Under the pieces are notes generated by a model. The model ran no database searches. It was not told the origin of the DNA and worked only from the letters and a program-made list of their open reading frames with translations. This document shows positions 19,373 to 28,999 of a stretch of DNA of 49,030 nt, piece by piece (the first letter of the stretch is position 1; the number at the start of each line of letters is the position of its first letter). Source of the stretch: an uncultured Bacteroidota bacterium (GTDB lineage Bacteria; Bacteroidota; Bacteroidia; Bacteroidales; SZUA-534). The position numbers and the translations under genes were made by a program. The stretch lies in NCBI GenBank assembly GCA_946414435.1, contig CAMKOM010000024.1, positions 1 to 49,030 of the forward strand, written 5' to 3'.

Positions 19373-19515
19373 GTTTGTCCGCCGTTTCTTCACATTGCGG
19401 TTAAAGCGCTCGTGTATGCCTTATGGCTCCAAGGATGGTTCGGTGTGCGCTATCGCTCTGCGGTGATTGGCGTATGCCCAACGACGCCGCTTGGAAATGG
19501 TTGATGAAAGAGTGA
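19369..19515 (+). pseudogene. Degenerate copy of the NAD synthetase 3' end
   Basis: Aligns with 12549-12691 (last ~48 codons and stop of nadE) at about 80 percent by eye, from gtgtttgtccgccg to the final ttgatgaaagagtga. It contains small indels and has no upstream gene body. It is older or faster-decayed than the fumarase remnant. The source gene is 7 kb away on the same strand in this window. Confidence 0.85.
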
Positions 19516-19546
19516 AAAACACACAATAGATGGGGAATCGTAAAAT

Positions 19547-19580
19547 AGAAAACCCCGAAAGGCACTGCTTTTCGGGGTAT
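19547..19580 (-). terminator. Terminator of clpC
   Basis: ACCCCGAAA / TTTTCGGGGT stem around GGCACTGC. On the minus strand the stem is followed by a T-rich tail (ttttct). It lies about 45 bp past the clpC stop and may serve both strands. Confidence 0.7.
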
Positions 19581-19620
19581 TTAGTTTGCTGTTTTCAAAG
19601 TCGGAATTCAGCCAAGTGCT

Positions 19621-22182
19621 TTATTCCGTTTTGTCGGTTTCTTCGCTTTCCTTGTCCTTACTGCCGACTTTAAACTCAAGCTTGTCGTTCTTCTTGTCGT
19701 ACGAGCAGGTGATGGTGTCGCCGTTGGCCACCTCAGCCTTCAGAATCACTTCGGCCATTTCGTCTTCAATATACTTCTGAATGGCGCGTTTCAGCGGACG
19801 GGCGCCGTACTGAGCATCGTAGCCTTTGTCGGCCAGCCAGTCTTTGGCTTTCGGCGTGATTTTCAGCGTGTAACCCATTTGCGCCACGCGCTCGAACAGG
19901 CCTTTCAACTCAATGTCGATAATCTTGTGAATGTCATCTTTCGACAGTTGGTTGAACATTATCACATCGTCAATACGGTTTAGGAACTCGGGCGCGAAAG
20001 CGTTCTTCAAAGCCTTCTCAATCACTCCTTTAGCCAACTCGTCCGATGAGTTCTGCCGAGCCGTTGTCGAGAATCCCACGCCAGTGCCAAACTCTTTCAG
20101 CTGTCTTGAGCCGATGTTCGACGTCATAATGATAATGGTGTTGCGGAAGTCGATGCGGCGGCCGAGACTGTCGGTCAGGCGGCCCTCATCGAGCACTTGC
20201 AGCAGAATATGGAATACGTCGGGGTGTGCCTTCTCAATCTCGTCCAAAAGCACCACAGAGTAGGGTTTGCGGCGCACTTTCTCGGTCAGTTGGCCGCCTT
20301 CCTCGTAGCCCACGTATCCCGGAGGCGCACCAACAAGGCGCGACACGCTGAATTTTTCCATATACTCGCTCATATCGATGCGGATGAGCGCGTCGTTGCT
20401 GTCGAACAGATATTTTGATAACACTTTGGCTAACTGCGTTTTACCCACGCCTGTCGGGCCAAGAAAGATGAACGTGCCGATGGGCTTGTTCGGGTCTTTC
20501 AAGCCTGCGCGGTTTCGCTGTATCGATTTGACAATCTTTGCAATAGCTTCGTCCTGGCCGATTACACTACCTTTGAGCTCGTCGCCCATTTTGAGCAGGC
20601 GGTTACCTTCGGTCTGTGCAATGCGCTGAACTGGTACACCGGTCATCATTGCCACCACTTCGGCTACGTTTTCGGCAGTTACTGTTTCGCGGTGCTTAAT
20701 CAAGTCGTCTTCCCACTTTTTCTTCTCATTTTCAAGTTGGTCGATGGTCTTTTTCTCGCTATCGCGATAGTTGGCGGCTTCTTCAAACTTCTGTTGCTTC
20801 ACGGCCTCAATCTTCTTCTCGCGAATCTCTTCAATCGACTTTTCAAGGTCGGTTATCTTTTTGGGAACGTGAATGTTAGATATGTGAACGCGCGAACCGG
20901 CCTCATCAAGGGCGTCGATAGCCTTGTCGGGCAGGTGGCGGTCCGATATGTAGCGGGTGGTGAGTTTCACGCAAGCGTCGAGCGCTTCATCGCTGTAGGT
21001 CACGTTGTGGTGCTCTTCGTAGCGTGCTTTTATGTTGTTCAGAATCTCGCGTGTCTCTTCGGCCGACGTCGGTTCAACCATAACCTTTTGGAAACGGCGT
21101 TCGAGCGCGCCATCTTTTTCGATGTACTGACGGTACTCGTCGAGAGTGGTTGCGCCAATGCACTGAATTTCGCCACGCGCAAGTGCCGGTTTCAGCATAT
21201 TGGCTGCATCGAGTGAGCCGCTTGCACCGCCTGCGCCCACAATGGTGTGAATCTCGTCGATGAATAGAATCACGTTTGGGTTGCGCTGTAACTCGTTGAG
21301 AATGGCTTTCATACGTTCCTCAAACTGTCCGCGGTATTTTGTGCCGGCCACTATCGAAGCAAGGTCGAGTGTGATGATGCGCTTGCCGAACAGAATCCGC
21401 GAAACGCGCTTCTGCACAATGCGGATGGCCATTCCTTCAGCTATAGCCGATTTGCCCACGCCAGGTTCGCCAATCAGCACGGGGTTGTTCTTCTTGCGGC
21501 GGCTCAGAATCTGTGCAAGTCGCTCAATTTCAGTCTCGCGGCCAACAATGGGGTCGAGGCGGTTTTCTTCGGCGGCCTTGGTCAGGTCGATGCCGAAGTT
21601 GTCGAGCACTGGCGTGTCTGAGTTCGATTTCGCGGCTGGGCCGTTGTCTTTCTGCTGGTGCCGTTTGTTCTCGTATAGAGCGTCGTCATCATCGTCATCA
21701 TCGTCGTCGAAGATGTCCTGCGGTTGATGAGTTTGCTTGTGCGGCTCTTCGGCAGGACTTGCGATTATTGATTTAATCAATTGATAATTAATGTCTTGCT
21801 CGTTAAGTAGGATGGTGGCGAGGCTGCTTTCGTCGCGCAAAATCGACAACAGCAAGTGGCCGGTGTTTATGGTGTCGCTTTTCATTGAGCGTGCCTCAAG
21901 ATAGACGATTGTCAGCGCGTTCTCGGCGGCTTTGAGCAGCGGGATGGCGTCGTTGGTCAGAATCTGCTGTTGAGGCATTCGCAGGCGCTCGTCAATTTGC
22001 TGTTTGAGCGTCGGAATGTCAGCCCCAGCGCGGTTCAGAGCGTCAATGGCAACACCGTCACCGTCGCGCAGGATGCCCAAAAGCAGGTGCTCGGTGCCAA
22101 TGTAGTCGTTATTCAGTCTTACAGCTTCTTCTTTGCTGTAAATCAAGATCTTGTTGATTTTTGGTGAAAATTTCGAATTCAT
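19621..22182 (-). CDS. clpC: ATP-dependent Clp protease ATP-binding subunit ClpC
   Basis: 853 residues. A double Clp N-domain (about 1-145) is followed by a low-complexity linker with nine consecutive aspartates (about 160-190), first AAA+ module with GEPGVGKSAIAEG and VILFIDEIHTIVGAG, a UVR-like middle segment (VKQQKFEEAANYRDSEKK), and a second AAA+ module with GPTGVGKTQLAKVLSKYL and VVLLDEIEKAHPDVF. This layout is ClpC: a hexameric unfoldase that feeds ClpP. The acidic linker is longer than usual. The gene is monocistronic, divergent from gyrA. Confidence 0.95.
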   Translation of the reverse strand: MNSKFSPKINKILIYSKEEAVRLNNDYIGTEHLLLGILRDGDGVAIDALNRAGADIPTLKQQIDERLRMPQQQILTNDAIPLLKAAENALTIVYLEARSMKSDTINTGHLLLSILRDESSLATILLNEQDINYQLIKSIIASPAEEPHKQTHQPQDIFDDDDDDDDDALYENKRHQQKDNGPAAKSNSDTPVLDNFGIDLTKAAEENRLDPIVGRETEIERLAQILSRRKKNNPVLIGEPGVGKSAIAEGMAIRIVQKRVSRILFGKRIITLDLASIVAGTKYRGQFEERMKAILNELQRNPNVILFIDEIHTIVGAGGASGSLDAANMLKPALARGEIQCIGATTLDEYRQYIEKDGALERRFQKVMVEPTSAEETREILNNIKARYEEHHNVTYSDEALDACVKLTTRYISDRHLPDKAIDALDEAGSRVHISNIHVPKKITDLEKSIEEIREKKIEAVKQQKFEEAANYRDSEKKTIDQLENEKKKWEDDLIKHRETVTAENVAEVVAMMTGVPVQRIAQTEGNRLLKMGDELKGSVIGQDEAIAKIVKSIQRNRAGLKDPNKPIGTFIFLGPTGVGKTQLAKVLSKYLFDSNDALIRIDMSEYMEKFSVSRLVGAPPGYVGYEEGGQLTEKVRRKPYSVVLLDEIEKAHPDVFHILLQVLDEGRLTDSLGRRIDFRNTIIIMTSNIGSRQLKEFGTGVGFSTTARQNSSDELAKGVIEKALKNAFAPEFLNRIDDVIMFNQLSKDDIHKIIDIELKGLFERVAQMGYTLKITPKAKDWLADKGYDAQYGARPLKRAIQKYIEDEMAEVILKAEVANGDTITCSYDKKNDKLEFKVGSKDKESEETDKTE

Positions 22183-22391
22183 CTATGCTGAAATTTTTAA
22201 TTCTGCGAATTTACGGATTTATAGTAAAGTTGGGATTTCTTACGGCATTTTCTTTTTCAACGTTTGGTTGTGGACAGAAGATGGTCTGTTATTGTAAGAA
22301 TAAAGTTCGTTGGAGGTCAGTTGTCTTTTAATAATGATTCATCGATTCTCGCATTCAATCCTTCAATTCAAGCACATTTGCCCTTTTTAAA

Positions 22392-22425
22392 TTATCAACA
22401 ATCCACCCCGTTTTTTTGTTGATAA
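22392..22425. promoter_or_regulatory. Perfect 10-bp inverted repeat upstream of gyrA
   Basis: TTATCAACAA at 22392-22401 and TTGTTGATAA at 22416-22425 flank 14 bp containing a C4 and a T7 run. The half-site differs by one base from a DnaA box (TTATCCACA). It lies ~100 bp before the gyrA start in the 343-bp clpC/gyrA divergent gap. Candidate operator or RNA hairpin. Nothing else in 22183-22526 looks like a gene. Confidence 0.5.
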
Positions 22426-22526
22426 AACTTTGTTTTTCGTGGCGAGGCAGGGCGGTCAGTTGGCTCTAAAATAGTACTTTTATGCACTTGAAAAAATAGA
22501 CGAAATTATTAAAAAGCACATTATAA

Positions 22527-25046
22527 ATGATTGACGGACAAAGAATTATTAAAATCAATATCGAAGAGGAGATGAAGTCCTCGTATATTGATTATTCAAT
22601 GTCGGTGATTGTGGCACGCGCCCTTCCCGACGTGCGCGACGGCCTTAAACCGGTACACCGTAGAGTGCTCTTCGGCATGAATGGGTTGGGCAATACATCG
22701 ACTGCACCATATAAAAAATCGGCAAGAATCGTGGGTGAGGTGATGGGTAAATTCCACCCGCACGGTGACTCATCAATTTACGGAACTCTTGTGCGTATGG
22801 CCCAGGACTGGGCAATGCGCTACACGCTTGTCGACGGTCAGGGCAACTTTGGCTCAATCGACGGTGACAATCCCGCAGCCATGCGTTACACCGAGGCCCG
22901 CATGACAAAGATATCTGAAGAGATTCTGGCCGATATCGACAAGGAAACTGTCGATATGACCATGAACTTCGATGAGACCATTCCCGAGCCGACTGTGATG
23001 CCGACAAAAATCCCGAATCTGCTGGTCAACGGCGCTTCGGGTATTGCGGTGGGCATGGCCACAAACATGCCGACACACAACTTGGGCGAGGTAGTTGACG
23101 GACTGTGCGCCACTATCGACAATCCCGAAATCTCTGTCGATGAGTTGCTGCATTTCATTAAGGGCCCCGATTTCCCGACAGGCGGCATAATCTACGGCTT
23201 CCAAGGCATTCGCGACGCCTACGAGACAGGCCGCGGTCGCATTGTGCTGCGTGGTAAGGCCGAAATCGAAAGCGCCGAGAACGGAAAATCGCGCATTGTG
23301 ATTACCGAGATACCTTACAATGTGAACAAGGCCGAGATGATTAAGCACACGGCCGATTTGGTGAAAGAAGGCAAAATCGATGGCATTACAAACCTTAACG
23401 ATGAGTCGGACCGCAGCGGAATGCGCATTGTGTACGACTTGCGCAAGGATGTTGTTCCGTCGGTGGTGCTCAACAAACTCTACAAATTCACCGAGTTGCA
23501 GTCATCGTTCAGTGTGAACAACGTGGCTTTGGTCGACGGACGGCCTTATACGCTCACACTCAAAGAGTTGCTCACACATTTTATTGACCACCGCCACGAT
23601 GTGGTTGTACGCCGCACGAAGTATGACCTTCGCAAAGCCGAGGAACGCGCCCATATACTTGAGGGATTGATAATTGCAGTCGATAATATCGATGAGGTGA
23701 TTGCCATTATCCGTGGATCGAAAAGTCCCGACGAGGCTCGCAAGGGCTTGATGGACCGCTTCGCCTTGAGCGAGGTGCAGGCCAACGCCATTGTTGAAAT
23801 GCGTCTGCGCCAACTCACCGGACTGGAGCAAGAGAAACTGCGTGCAGAGTATGAGAATATATGCAAACTGATTGAACATTTGAAGGCTCTGCTCGAAGAC
23901 CGCGACCTGCGTATGCAACTCATTAAGGATGAGCTTATTGAGATGAAGCAGAAATATGGCGACCCGCGCCGCACCGATATTGTGCCGGATGAGGGTGAGT
24001 TCAACCCCGAGGATTTCTATGCTGACGAGGATGTGATTATCACCATTTCACATTTGGGATACATCAAACGTACCGCGCTTACCGAGTTCAAGACTCAAGG
24101 ACGTGGCGGCGTTGGCTCGAAAGGCAGCAACACACGCGACGAGGACTTTATCGAGCACATGTACAACGCCAACATGCACAGTACAATGCTATTCTTTACC
24201 GAGATGGGGCGCTGCTTCTGGCTCAAGGTTTATGAGATTCCCGAAGGCACACGCACATCGAAAGGCCGTGCCATTCAGAACCTGCTGCAAATCGACCCGA
24301 ACGACCGCGTGAAGGCATATATCAACGTGAAGACACTCACCGATGCCGATTATATTGCCAACCATTATATTTTGTTGGTGTCGAAGCAGGGCATTGTGAA
24401 GAAAACAACGCTCGAGGCTTACTCGCACCCGCGCCAGATTGGTGTGAACGCAATCAATATCCGCGAGGATGACCAGTTGCTGGCCGCTGCGCTCACCGAT
24501 GGCAAGAACGAAATTATCATTGGTGTGAAGAGCGGTAAGGCTATCCGCTTCAACGAGAGTGACATACGCCCGATGGGCCGTACAGCGACAGGCGTCAAGG
24601 GCGCTACGCTCGAAAATGGCGACGAGGTTGTGGGTGTTGTGAATGTAGGCGAGGAGAAGCAGGATATTCTGGTTGTTTCAGAGAACGGCTTCGGCAAACG
24701 TTCCGACCTCGACGACTACCGAATCACCCGTCGCGGCGCCAAAGGTGTCAAAACACTCAGCGTTACCGACAAGACTGGCGATATGGTTGCCATTATGGGT
24801 GTGGTTGACGGCGAGGACCTGATGATAATCACCAAGAACGGCCTTACAATTCGCCAAACAGTTGATGAACTGCGAGTTATGGGCCGCGCTACACAAGGTG
24901 TGAAACTCATCAAGTTGCGTGCAAACGACGCTATTGCTGCCGTTGAGGTTGTTCCGCACCAAGATGAGGAGGAGGAATCACAGGCCGAAGGTGAGCAAAC
25001 CGAAGGTCAAGCTGACGGTCAGACCGAAAATCAGGCCGACGAATAA
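22527..25046 (+). CDS. gyrA: DNA gyrase subunit A
   Basis: 839 residues. It cuts and rejoins DNA within the A2B2 gyrase that introduces negative supercoils. The breakage-reunion domain (about 1-500) has the catalytic tyrosine in [10 protein letters not shown] (Tyr121) and the quinolone-resistance region [17 protein letters not shown]. The C-terminal beta-pinwheel (about 510-820) starts with QGRGGVG, a variant of the QRRGGKG GyrA box, as is common outside Proteobacteria. An acidic, Gln-rich tail closes the protein. The box-like sequence plus tail favours GyrA over ParC. The start has no Shine-Dalgarno sequence. Confidence 0.95.
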   Translation: MIDGQRIIKINIEEEMKSSYIDYSMSVIVARALPDVRDGLKPVHRRVLFGMNGLGNTSTAPYKKSARIVGEVMGKFHPHGDSSIYGTLVRMAQDWAMRYTLVDGQGNFGSIDGDNPAAMRYTEARMTKISEEILADIDKETVDMTMNFDETIPEPTVMPTKIPNLLVNGASGIAVGMATNMPTHNLGEVVDGLCATIDNPEISVDELLHFIKGPDFPTGGIIYGFQGIRDAYETGRGRIVLRGKAEIESAENGKSRIVITEIPYNVNKAEMIKHTADLVKEGKIDGITNLNDESDRSGMRIVYDLRKDVVPSVVLNKLYKFTELQSSFSVNNVALVDGRPYTLTLKELLTHFIDHRHDVVVRRTKYDLRKAEERAHILEGLIIAVDNIDEVIAIIRGSKSPDEARKGLMDRFALSEVQANAIVEMRLRQLTGLEQEKLRAEYENICKLIEHLKALLEDRDLRMQLIKDELIEMKQKYGDPRRTDIVPDEGEFNPEDFYADEDVIITISHLGYIKRTALTEFKTQGRGGVGSKGSNTRDEDFIEHMYNANMHSTMLFFTEMGRCFWLKVYEIPEGTRTSKGRAIQNLLQIDPNDRVKAYINVKTLTDADYIANHYILLVSKQGIVKKTTLEAYSHPRQIGVNAINIREDDQLLAAALTDGKNEIIIGVKSGKAIRFNESDIRPMGRTATGVKGATLENGDEVVGVVNVGEEKQDILVVSENGFGKRSDLDDYRITRRGAKGVKTLSVTDKTGDMVAIMGVVDGEDLMIITKNGLTIRQTVDELRVMGRATQGVKLIKLRANDAIAAVEVVPHQDEEEESQAEGEQTEGQADGQTENQADE

Positions 25047-25070
25047 TATCGCGAAAAGCATATAATTAAG

Positions 25071-25101
25071 AACGGGTAGGGCTACTTACCCGTTTTTTTT
25101 A
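25071..25101 (+). terminator. Terminator of gyrA
   Basis: AACGGGTA / TACCCGTT stem with an 8-base loop followed by eight T residues. Confidence 0.9.
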
Positions 25102-25154
25102 TTGATAATGGTGCATTTCGTCGTTTTTTGTGTTCTAACTTTCAAAGTTAGGAC

Positions 25155-25162
25155 TATATTTG
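25155..25162 (+). promoter_or_regulatory. -7 promoter element of the TPR protein gene
   Basis: TATATTTG, exact TAnnTTTG, 35 bp before the ATG at 25197. A TTTG lies at 25127-25130, 24 bp upstream, slightly longer than the ideal spacing. Confidence 0.5.
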
Positions 25163-25196
25163 CCACATATAATGACTAATTTTAAACTTGAATATT

Positions 25197-26372
25197 ATGA
25201 AACGTTTTGGAATTATGGTAACATTGGTTGCCTTCAGTGCAACCGCAATGGCTCAAGGAGCCAAAGTAACAAGTGCTAGCAGCAACGTCAAGTATGGACA
25301 GCTGGACAAGGCAAAAGAGGCCATCGAAGAGGCTATTGTTCATGAAAAGACAAAAGGTCAGGCAAAGACTTGGATGGTAAGGGGCGATGTCTACAAGGCC
25401 ATTGCCGAAACGAAGAACCCTGAGATGAAGGCATTGTCGGAAACCCCGACACGTACAGCCCTTGATTCATACAAAAAAGCTATTGAACTTGATGCAAAAG
25501 GCAGTTTCCGTAAGCAAATCAACACTCAGCTTTCGCTGATGTCGTTCACTGTTATTAATGCTGCCTATGAGTTTAACGACAAGAAGGATCTTGTAAACGC
25601 ACTCGACTGCTTTGAGCAATCGCTTTCAATCGACAGCATCACGTCTCCGGGCAAGATTGACTCAGCCATTGTTTACAATGCCGGCCTTATTGCTGATCAA
25701 GGTAAAAACTATGACAAGGCTCGTTACTACTACAATCGTTGCATCGACATTCGCTACGGTGGTTCACAAGTATTCGGCCTTCTTGCCATTCTCGACAAGA
25801 ATCAAGGCGATACTGCTGCTTATATGGCTACTCTTGAGCGCGGTATGAAGGTTTACCCTGACGATTGCAACCCGCTGCTCGTTGAACTTATCAACCACTA
25901 CATCTCTAACAACCAGTCTGATTTGGCTCTCGAATATTTGGCAAAAGCCATTGAGCGCGAGGCGAACAATGCATCGTTCTATTTTGCACAGGGTTCATTG
26001 CTCGATAAAATTGGCAAACCCGAAGAGGCAAAGGTTTCGTATGAGAAAGCTCTTGAAATCAATCCCGAATATTTCGACGCTTGGTTGAACCTTGGCGTGC
26101 AAGTTTACAACAAAGCTGTTGAGATGGCTAAGGCTGCCAATGACATTCCGGCTAACAAGCCTAAAGAGTATGATGCAGCTATTGCCGCAGCTTTTGACCA
26201 AATGAACCTTGCAATTCCTTATTTTGAAAAGGCTCACAATATCAAACCTGAAGACATCTACACTATGCAGGCTCTTAAGGAGTGCTACTACAAACTACGC
26301 GGTACTCATCCTGAGTATAACGACAAGTACAATGACATTAAAGCTCAGCTCGATGCCGCTCCGCAGCAATAA
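25197..26372 (+). CDS. Secreted tetratricopeptide repeat protein
   Basis: 391 residues from the ATG at 25197; a TTG three codons earlier is possible but less likely, because the signal peptide MKRFGIMVTLVAFSATAMAQ begins cleanly at the ATG. The mature protein is made of TPR-like helical pairs: A.DSYKKAIELDAKG (about 85-105), DCFEQSLSID (about 135), YDKARYYYNRCIDI (about 175), LALEYLAKAIEREANNASFYFAQGSLLDKIGKPEEAKVSYEKAL split over two repeats (about 240-300). It is probably periplasmic and a protein-protein scaffold; no specific partner can be inferred. Confidence 0.88.
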   Translation: MKRFGIMVTLVAFSATAMAQGAKVTSASSNVKYGQLDKAKEAIEEAIVHEKTKGQAKTWMVRGDVYKAIAETKNPEMKALSETPTRTALDSYKKAIELDAKGSFRKQINTQLSLMSFTVINAAYEFNDKKDLVNALDCFEQSLSIDSITSPGKIDSAIVYNAGLIADQGKNYDKARYYYNRCIDIRYGGSQVFGLLAILDKNQGDTAAYMATLERGMKVYPDDCNPLLVELINHYISNNQSDLALEYLAKAIEREANNASFYFAQGSLLDKIGKPEEAKVSYEKALEINPEYFDAWLNLGVQVYNKAVEMAKAANDIPANKPKEYDAAIAAAFDQMNLAIPYFEKAHNIKPEDIYTMQALKECYYKLRGTHPEYNDKYNDIKAQLDAAPQQ

Positions 26373-26391
26373 TCGTAGTTGATCATATAAC

Positions 26392-26426
26392 GACGGCCGC
26401 TTTCGCAGGAAGGTGGCCGTTTTTTT
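26392..26426 (+). terminator. Terminator of the TPR protein gene
   Basis: ACGGCCgC / GtGGCCGT stem with a 12-base loop, then seven T residues. Confidence 0.85.
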
Positions 26427-26522
26427 GTGTGATAATTGCTCTTTGATTGTGAAACTTGTGGGAGAGAAGATGCTTTTCGAAAAATAGCATACCATATATA
26501 ATATAAAATCGCTTTTACAAAC

Positions 26523-26530
26523 TATTTTTG
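26523..26530 (+). promoter_or_regulatory. -7 promoter element of the S4-domain gene
   Basis: TATTTTTG, exact TAnnTTTG, 18 bp before the start codon, so the leader would be only about 10 bases. Confidence 0.5.
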
Positions 26531-26547
26531 CGGTCAAACAGATAATT

Positions 26548-26928
26548 ATGGACGAAATCAGAATCGATAAATGGCTTTGGGATGTGCGTCTTTACAAGAC
26601 ACGCAGTCAGGCGGCTGATGCCTGTCACAAGGGCCGCATAACCATTGGCGATATGCCCGTGAAGGCGTCGCGGCCGATAAAGGTGGGCGAAGTGGTTGAG
26701 GTGAAGAAGAACCCCGTGGTTTACCGCTACAAGATTCTGGGCATTCCCAAGTCGCGTGTGTCGGCAAAGCTTGTGCCCGACTATCTTGAAGACCTGACGC
26801 CCGAGCAGGAAATTCTGAAAATCGACCTTATGCGCATTGATATCAACGGCCGCCGTGACCCCGGAACAGGCCGCCCCACCAAGCGCGACCGCCGTATGCT
26901 CGACATTTGGATGAGCGGGGATGAATAA
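26548..26928 (+). CDS. S4-domain RNA-binding protein (Hsp15/HslR-like)
   Basis: 126 residues. An S4 domain fills residues 1-60: IRIDKWLWDVRLYKTRSQAADACHKG is the S4 signature (quoted only in part here as RIDKWLWDVRLYKTR), followed by G-I-G-x-P-VKAS. The C-terminal tail is basic and ends RRDPGTGRPTKRDRR.LD. E. coli Hsp15 binds stalled 50S subunits carrying nascent chains; the same role is likely. It is followed 30 bp later by the TPR/LuxR gene, possibly in one transcript. Confidence 0.92.
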   Translation: MDEIRIDKWLWDVRLYKTRSQAADACHKGRITIGDMPVKASRPIKVGEVVEVKKNPVVYRYKILGIPKSRVSAKLVPDYLEDLTPEQEILKIDLMRIDINGRRDPGTGRPTKRDRRMLDIWMSGDE

Positions 26929-26958
26929 CACCATTTTATTATCGCAAAAAGCAAACAG

Positions 26959-28434
26959 ATGATAGCAAAAAGATGTATCGTTATAATCGCTTTGATTTTC
27001 AGTGAATTGTCATGGGTGACAGCTGCAAATATCAAGAAATGCGAAGAGTTGTTCGATAAGTATGAAGAGTGCTACTATAAGGGCGACTATCCGGGGTCAA
27101 TATCATATCTTGAACAATTGCTGCCATACATTCATCCTGATTCAATATTTTGGTATTCAGACACATACAATGGCTTGGCATACGCATATTTCCGAATGGG
27201 CCGGTTCGAGAAGGCTGTCGATTATGAACAGAAAGCCCTGGATTGCGATTATCAGATAGGCGACTCGGCTCGCATATCATCATCGCTGACGCTTATGGCA
27301 TCGATTCTTGCCCACCAGCGACTCTATGCCGATGCCGAGCACTATATGCGCAGTGCGGTTGATTATGTGCCTGCCGGCAATACGTTGATGCTTGCCAGTC
27401 GTTATTCAATCTTGAGCGAGATATTATCGACACAAGACAAGAATGATGAAGCCATCCACTATATACTGCAATCCTACAGGCTCGATTCAATCGACAATCG
27501 CACAGATAAGATGGGGGTAAGGCTGTCGCAATTGGGCGCGGCATATATGCAAAATGGAGAACACCAAAAAGCTGATGTTATTTTGGAACAGGCATCGGAA
27601 AAACTGAGGGCGCTTGATAACAAGCCAAGCCTGTGTATCAATCTGATTGCTCAAACCAAGAATTATATTGCCCTTGGGCGCAAAGCCGAAGCCGAAAAAA
27701 CGGCGGCCGAGTGTCTGCAGTTGTCGGGGCAGATAGGTCAGAGGAAAAACAAACTCGATGCGTTGCGCCATCTTGCGACACTGCGCAATAGTCCGCAACT
27801 CTATCAACAGACATTGGCACTCAGCGACTCGCTATATAATGAGCAGATTAGCCAGCAGGTGGCCGATTTTGAGGTGCGTTATGCCACTGCCGAAAAAGAG
27901 CGGGAAATAGCGCAGCAGCAGGTTACCATCGAGCGGCAGCAAAATGCGCTTATTGTGCTTGTTGTTGTGCTTACAGCCATATTTATAGCTTTGGTTTTGG
28001 TGTTCATTATTCGCCGTATGCGCCGCGACATTGAACACACTGAGAAAATGGCTCGTGAACTGTTTGTGGGCGTTCCGGCTGAAAAAACAACATCAGAACC
28101 GGAACAGACTGCAGATATTTCTGATTCCAAAGGCGCAGTTGAAGGGCAATCCAGTGTCACAAACGCCATATCGCCGGAAGATACTCGGGAAGCCGATGTT
28201 ATGCCGACCGAAAAACCGGAACCGGAGCAACCCGCCGTTCAGCTCTCGCCGCGCGAAATTGAGATTGTCCGCGCTTGTTGCCAGGGCAAGCTGAGTAAAG
28301 AGATTGCCGACGAATTCGGCATCAGCAAAAAAACAGTCGACAACCACAAATCGGCCATCTACCAGAAATTGGGCGTCTGCAACAACACCGAGCTTATTCT
28401 TTATGCAGTGAAACACGGAATTGTGAAGTTGTAG
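26959..28434 (+). CDS. Membrane TPR protein with C-terminal LuxR-type HTH
   Basis: 491 residues. A signal peptide or anchor (about 1-22) is followed by TPR repeats (about 25-300), a coiled segment rich in Glu/Gln (about 305-328), a membrane helix (about 330-350, LIVLVVVLTAIFIALVLVF), a linker and a GerE/LuxR helix-turn-helix (about 428-490: LSPREIEIVRACCQGKLSKE, then FGISKKTVDNHKSAIYQKLG). Topology suggests a periplasmic TPR sensor coupled through the membrane to a cytoplasmic DNA-binding domain, a design known in Bacteroidota. Its HTH is very similar to that of the stand-alone protein at 29000-29191. Confidence 0.9.
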   Translation: MIAKRCIVIIALIFSELSWVTAANIKKCEELFDKYEECYYKGDYPGSISYLEQLLPYIHPDSIFWYSDTYNGLAYAYFRMGRFEKAVDYEQKALDCDYQIGDSARISSSLTLMASILAHQRLYADAEHYMRSAVDYVPAGNTLMLASRYSILSEILSTQDKNDEAIHYILQSYRLDSIDNRTDKMGVRLSQLGAAYMQNGEHQKADVILEQASEKLRALDNKPSLCINLIAQTKNYIALGRKAEAEKTAAECLQLSGQIGQRKNKLDALRHLATLRNSPQLYQQTLALSDSLYNEQISQQVADFEVRYATAEKEREIAQQQVTIERQQNALIVLVVVLTAIFIALVLVFIIRRMRRDIEHTEKMARELFVGVPAEKTTSEPEQTADISDSKGAVEGQSSVTNAISPEDTREADVMPTEKPEPEQPAVQLSPREIEIVRACCQGKLSKEIADEFGISKKTVDNHKSAIYQKLGVCNNTELILYAVKHGIVKL

Positions 28435-28845
28435 GTGTTAGGCACTAGGCATTAGAAAATTACGAATTACGAATCATTACACTTTACTCATTAATCATTA
28501 GGCACTAGGCATTAGGCACTAGGCACTAGGCATTAGGCACTAGGCATTAGGCACTAGGCACTAGGCATTAGGCACTAGGCACTAGGCACTAGACATTAGG
28601 CACTAGACATTAGGCATTAGGCACTAGGCACTAGACACTAGACATTAGACATTAGGCATTAGAGAATTACGAATCATTACACTTTACTCATTAATCATTA
28701 GGCACTAGGCACTAGACATTAGGCATTAGAGAATTACGAATCATTACACTTTACACTTTAAACATTACTCATTACTCGAATTTGTCTGTAGTCCGTAGTC
28801 TGTAGTCTTCCGTCCATAGTCTGTAGTCTGTAGTCAAAAAACTAC
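28435..28845. repeat. Large heptanucleotide repeat array (TAGGCAC/TAGGCAT and others)
   Basis: The core (about 28435-28460 and 28499-28665) is dozens of tandem 7-mers: TAGGCAC, TAGGCAT, TAGACAT, TAGACAC. A ~57-bp composite block (gaattacgaatcattacactttactcattaatcattaggcactagg) occurs near 28470, 28665 and, partly, 28730. The array ends with the GTCTGTA heptad family (28785-28835). No gene, spacer structure or open frame of interest. It fills the gap between two LuxR-type regulator genes; 28846-28999 is AT-rich leader. Confidence 0.92.
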
Positions 28846-28999
28846 CTCTAGCCCCTCAGCTTTAAATACAAATGCCTAAGCATATTTACTTAAAAAATCC
28901 AATTGATACTCAGTGCGTTATGTTTGAGTAGGTATAATTACCTATTGACAAAAACGAGCATTTATAAGATAATTGCAATGTTTTTTAACGCTCAAGAAA

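Noticed and set aside
20692-21216. 174-codon frame antisense to clpC
   Set aside because: Hydrophobic shadow of the clpC coding strand; no start context or homology seen.
28435-28845. Possible CRISPR array
   Set aside because: Units are 7 bp, contiguous and degenerate; there are no 25-40 bp repeats with unique spacers and no cas genes nearby.
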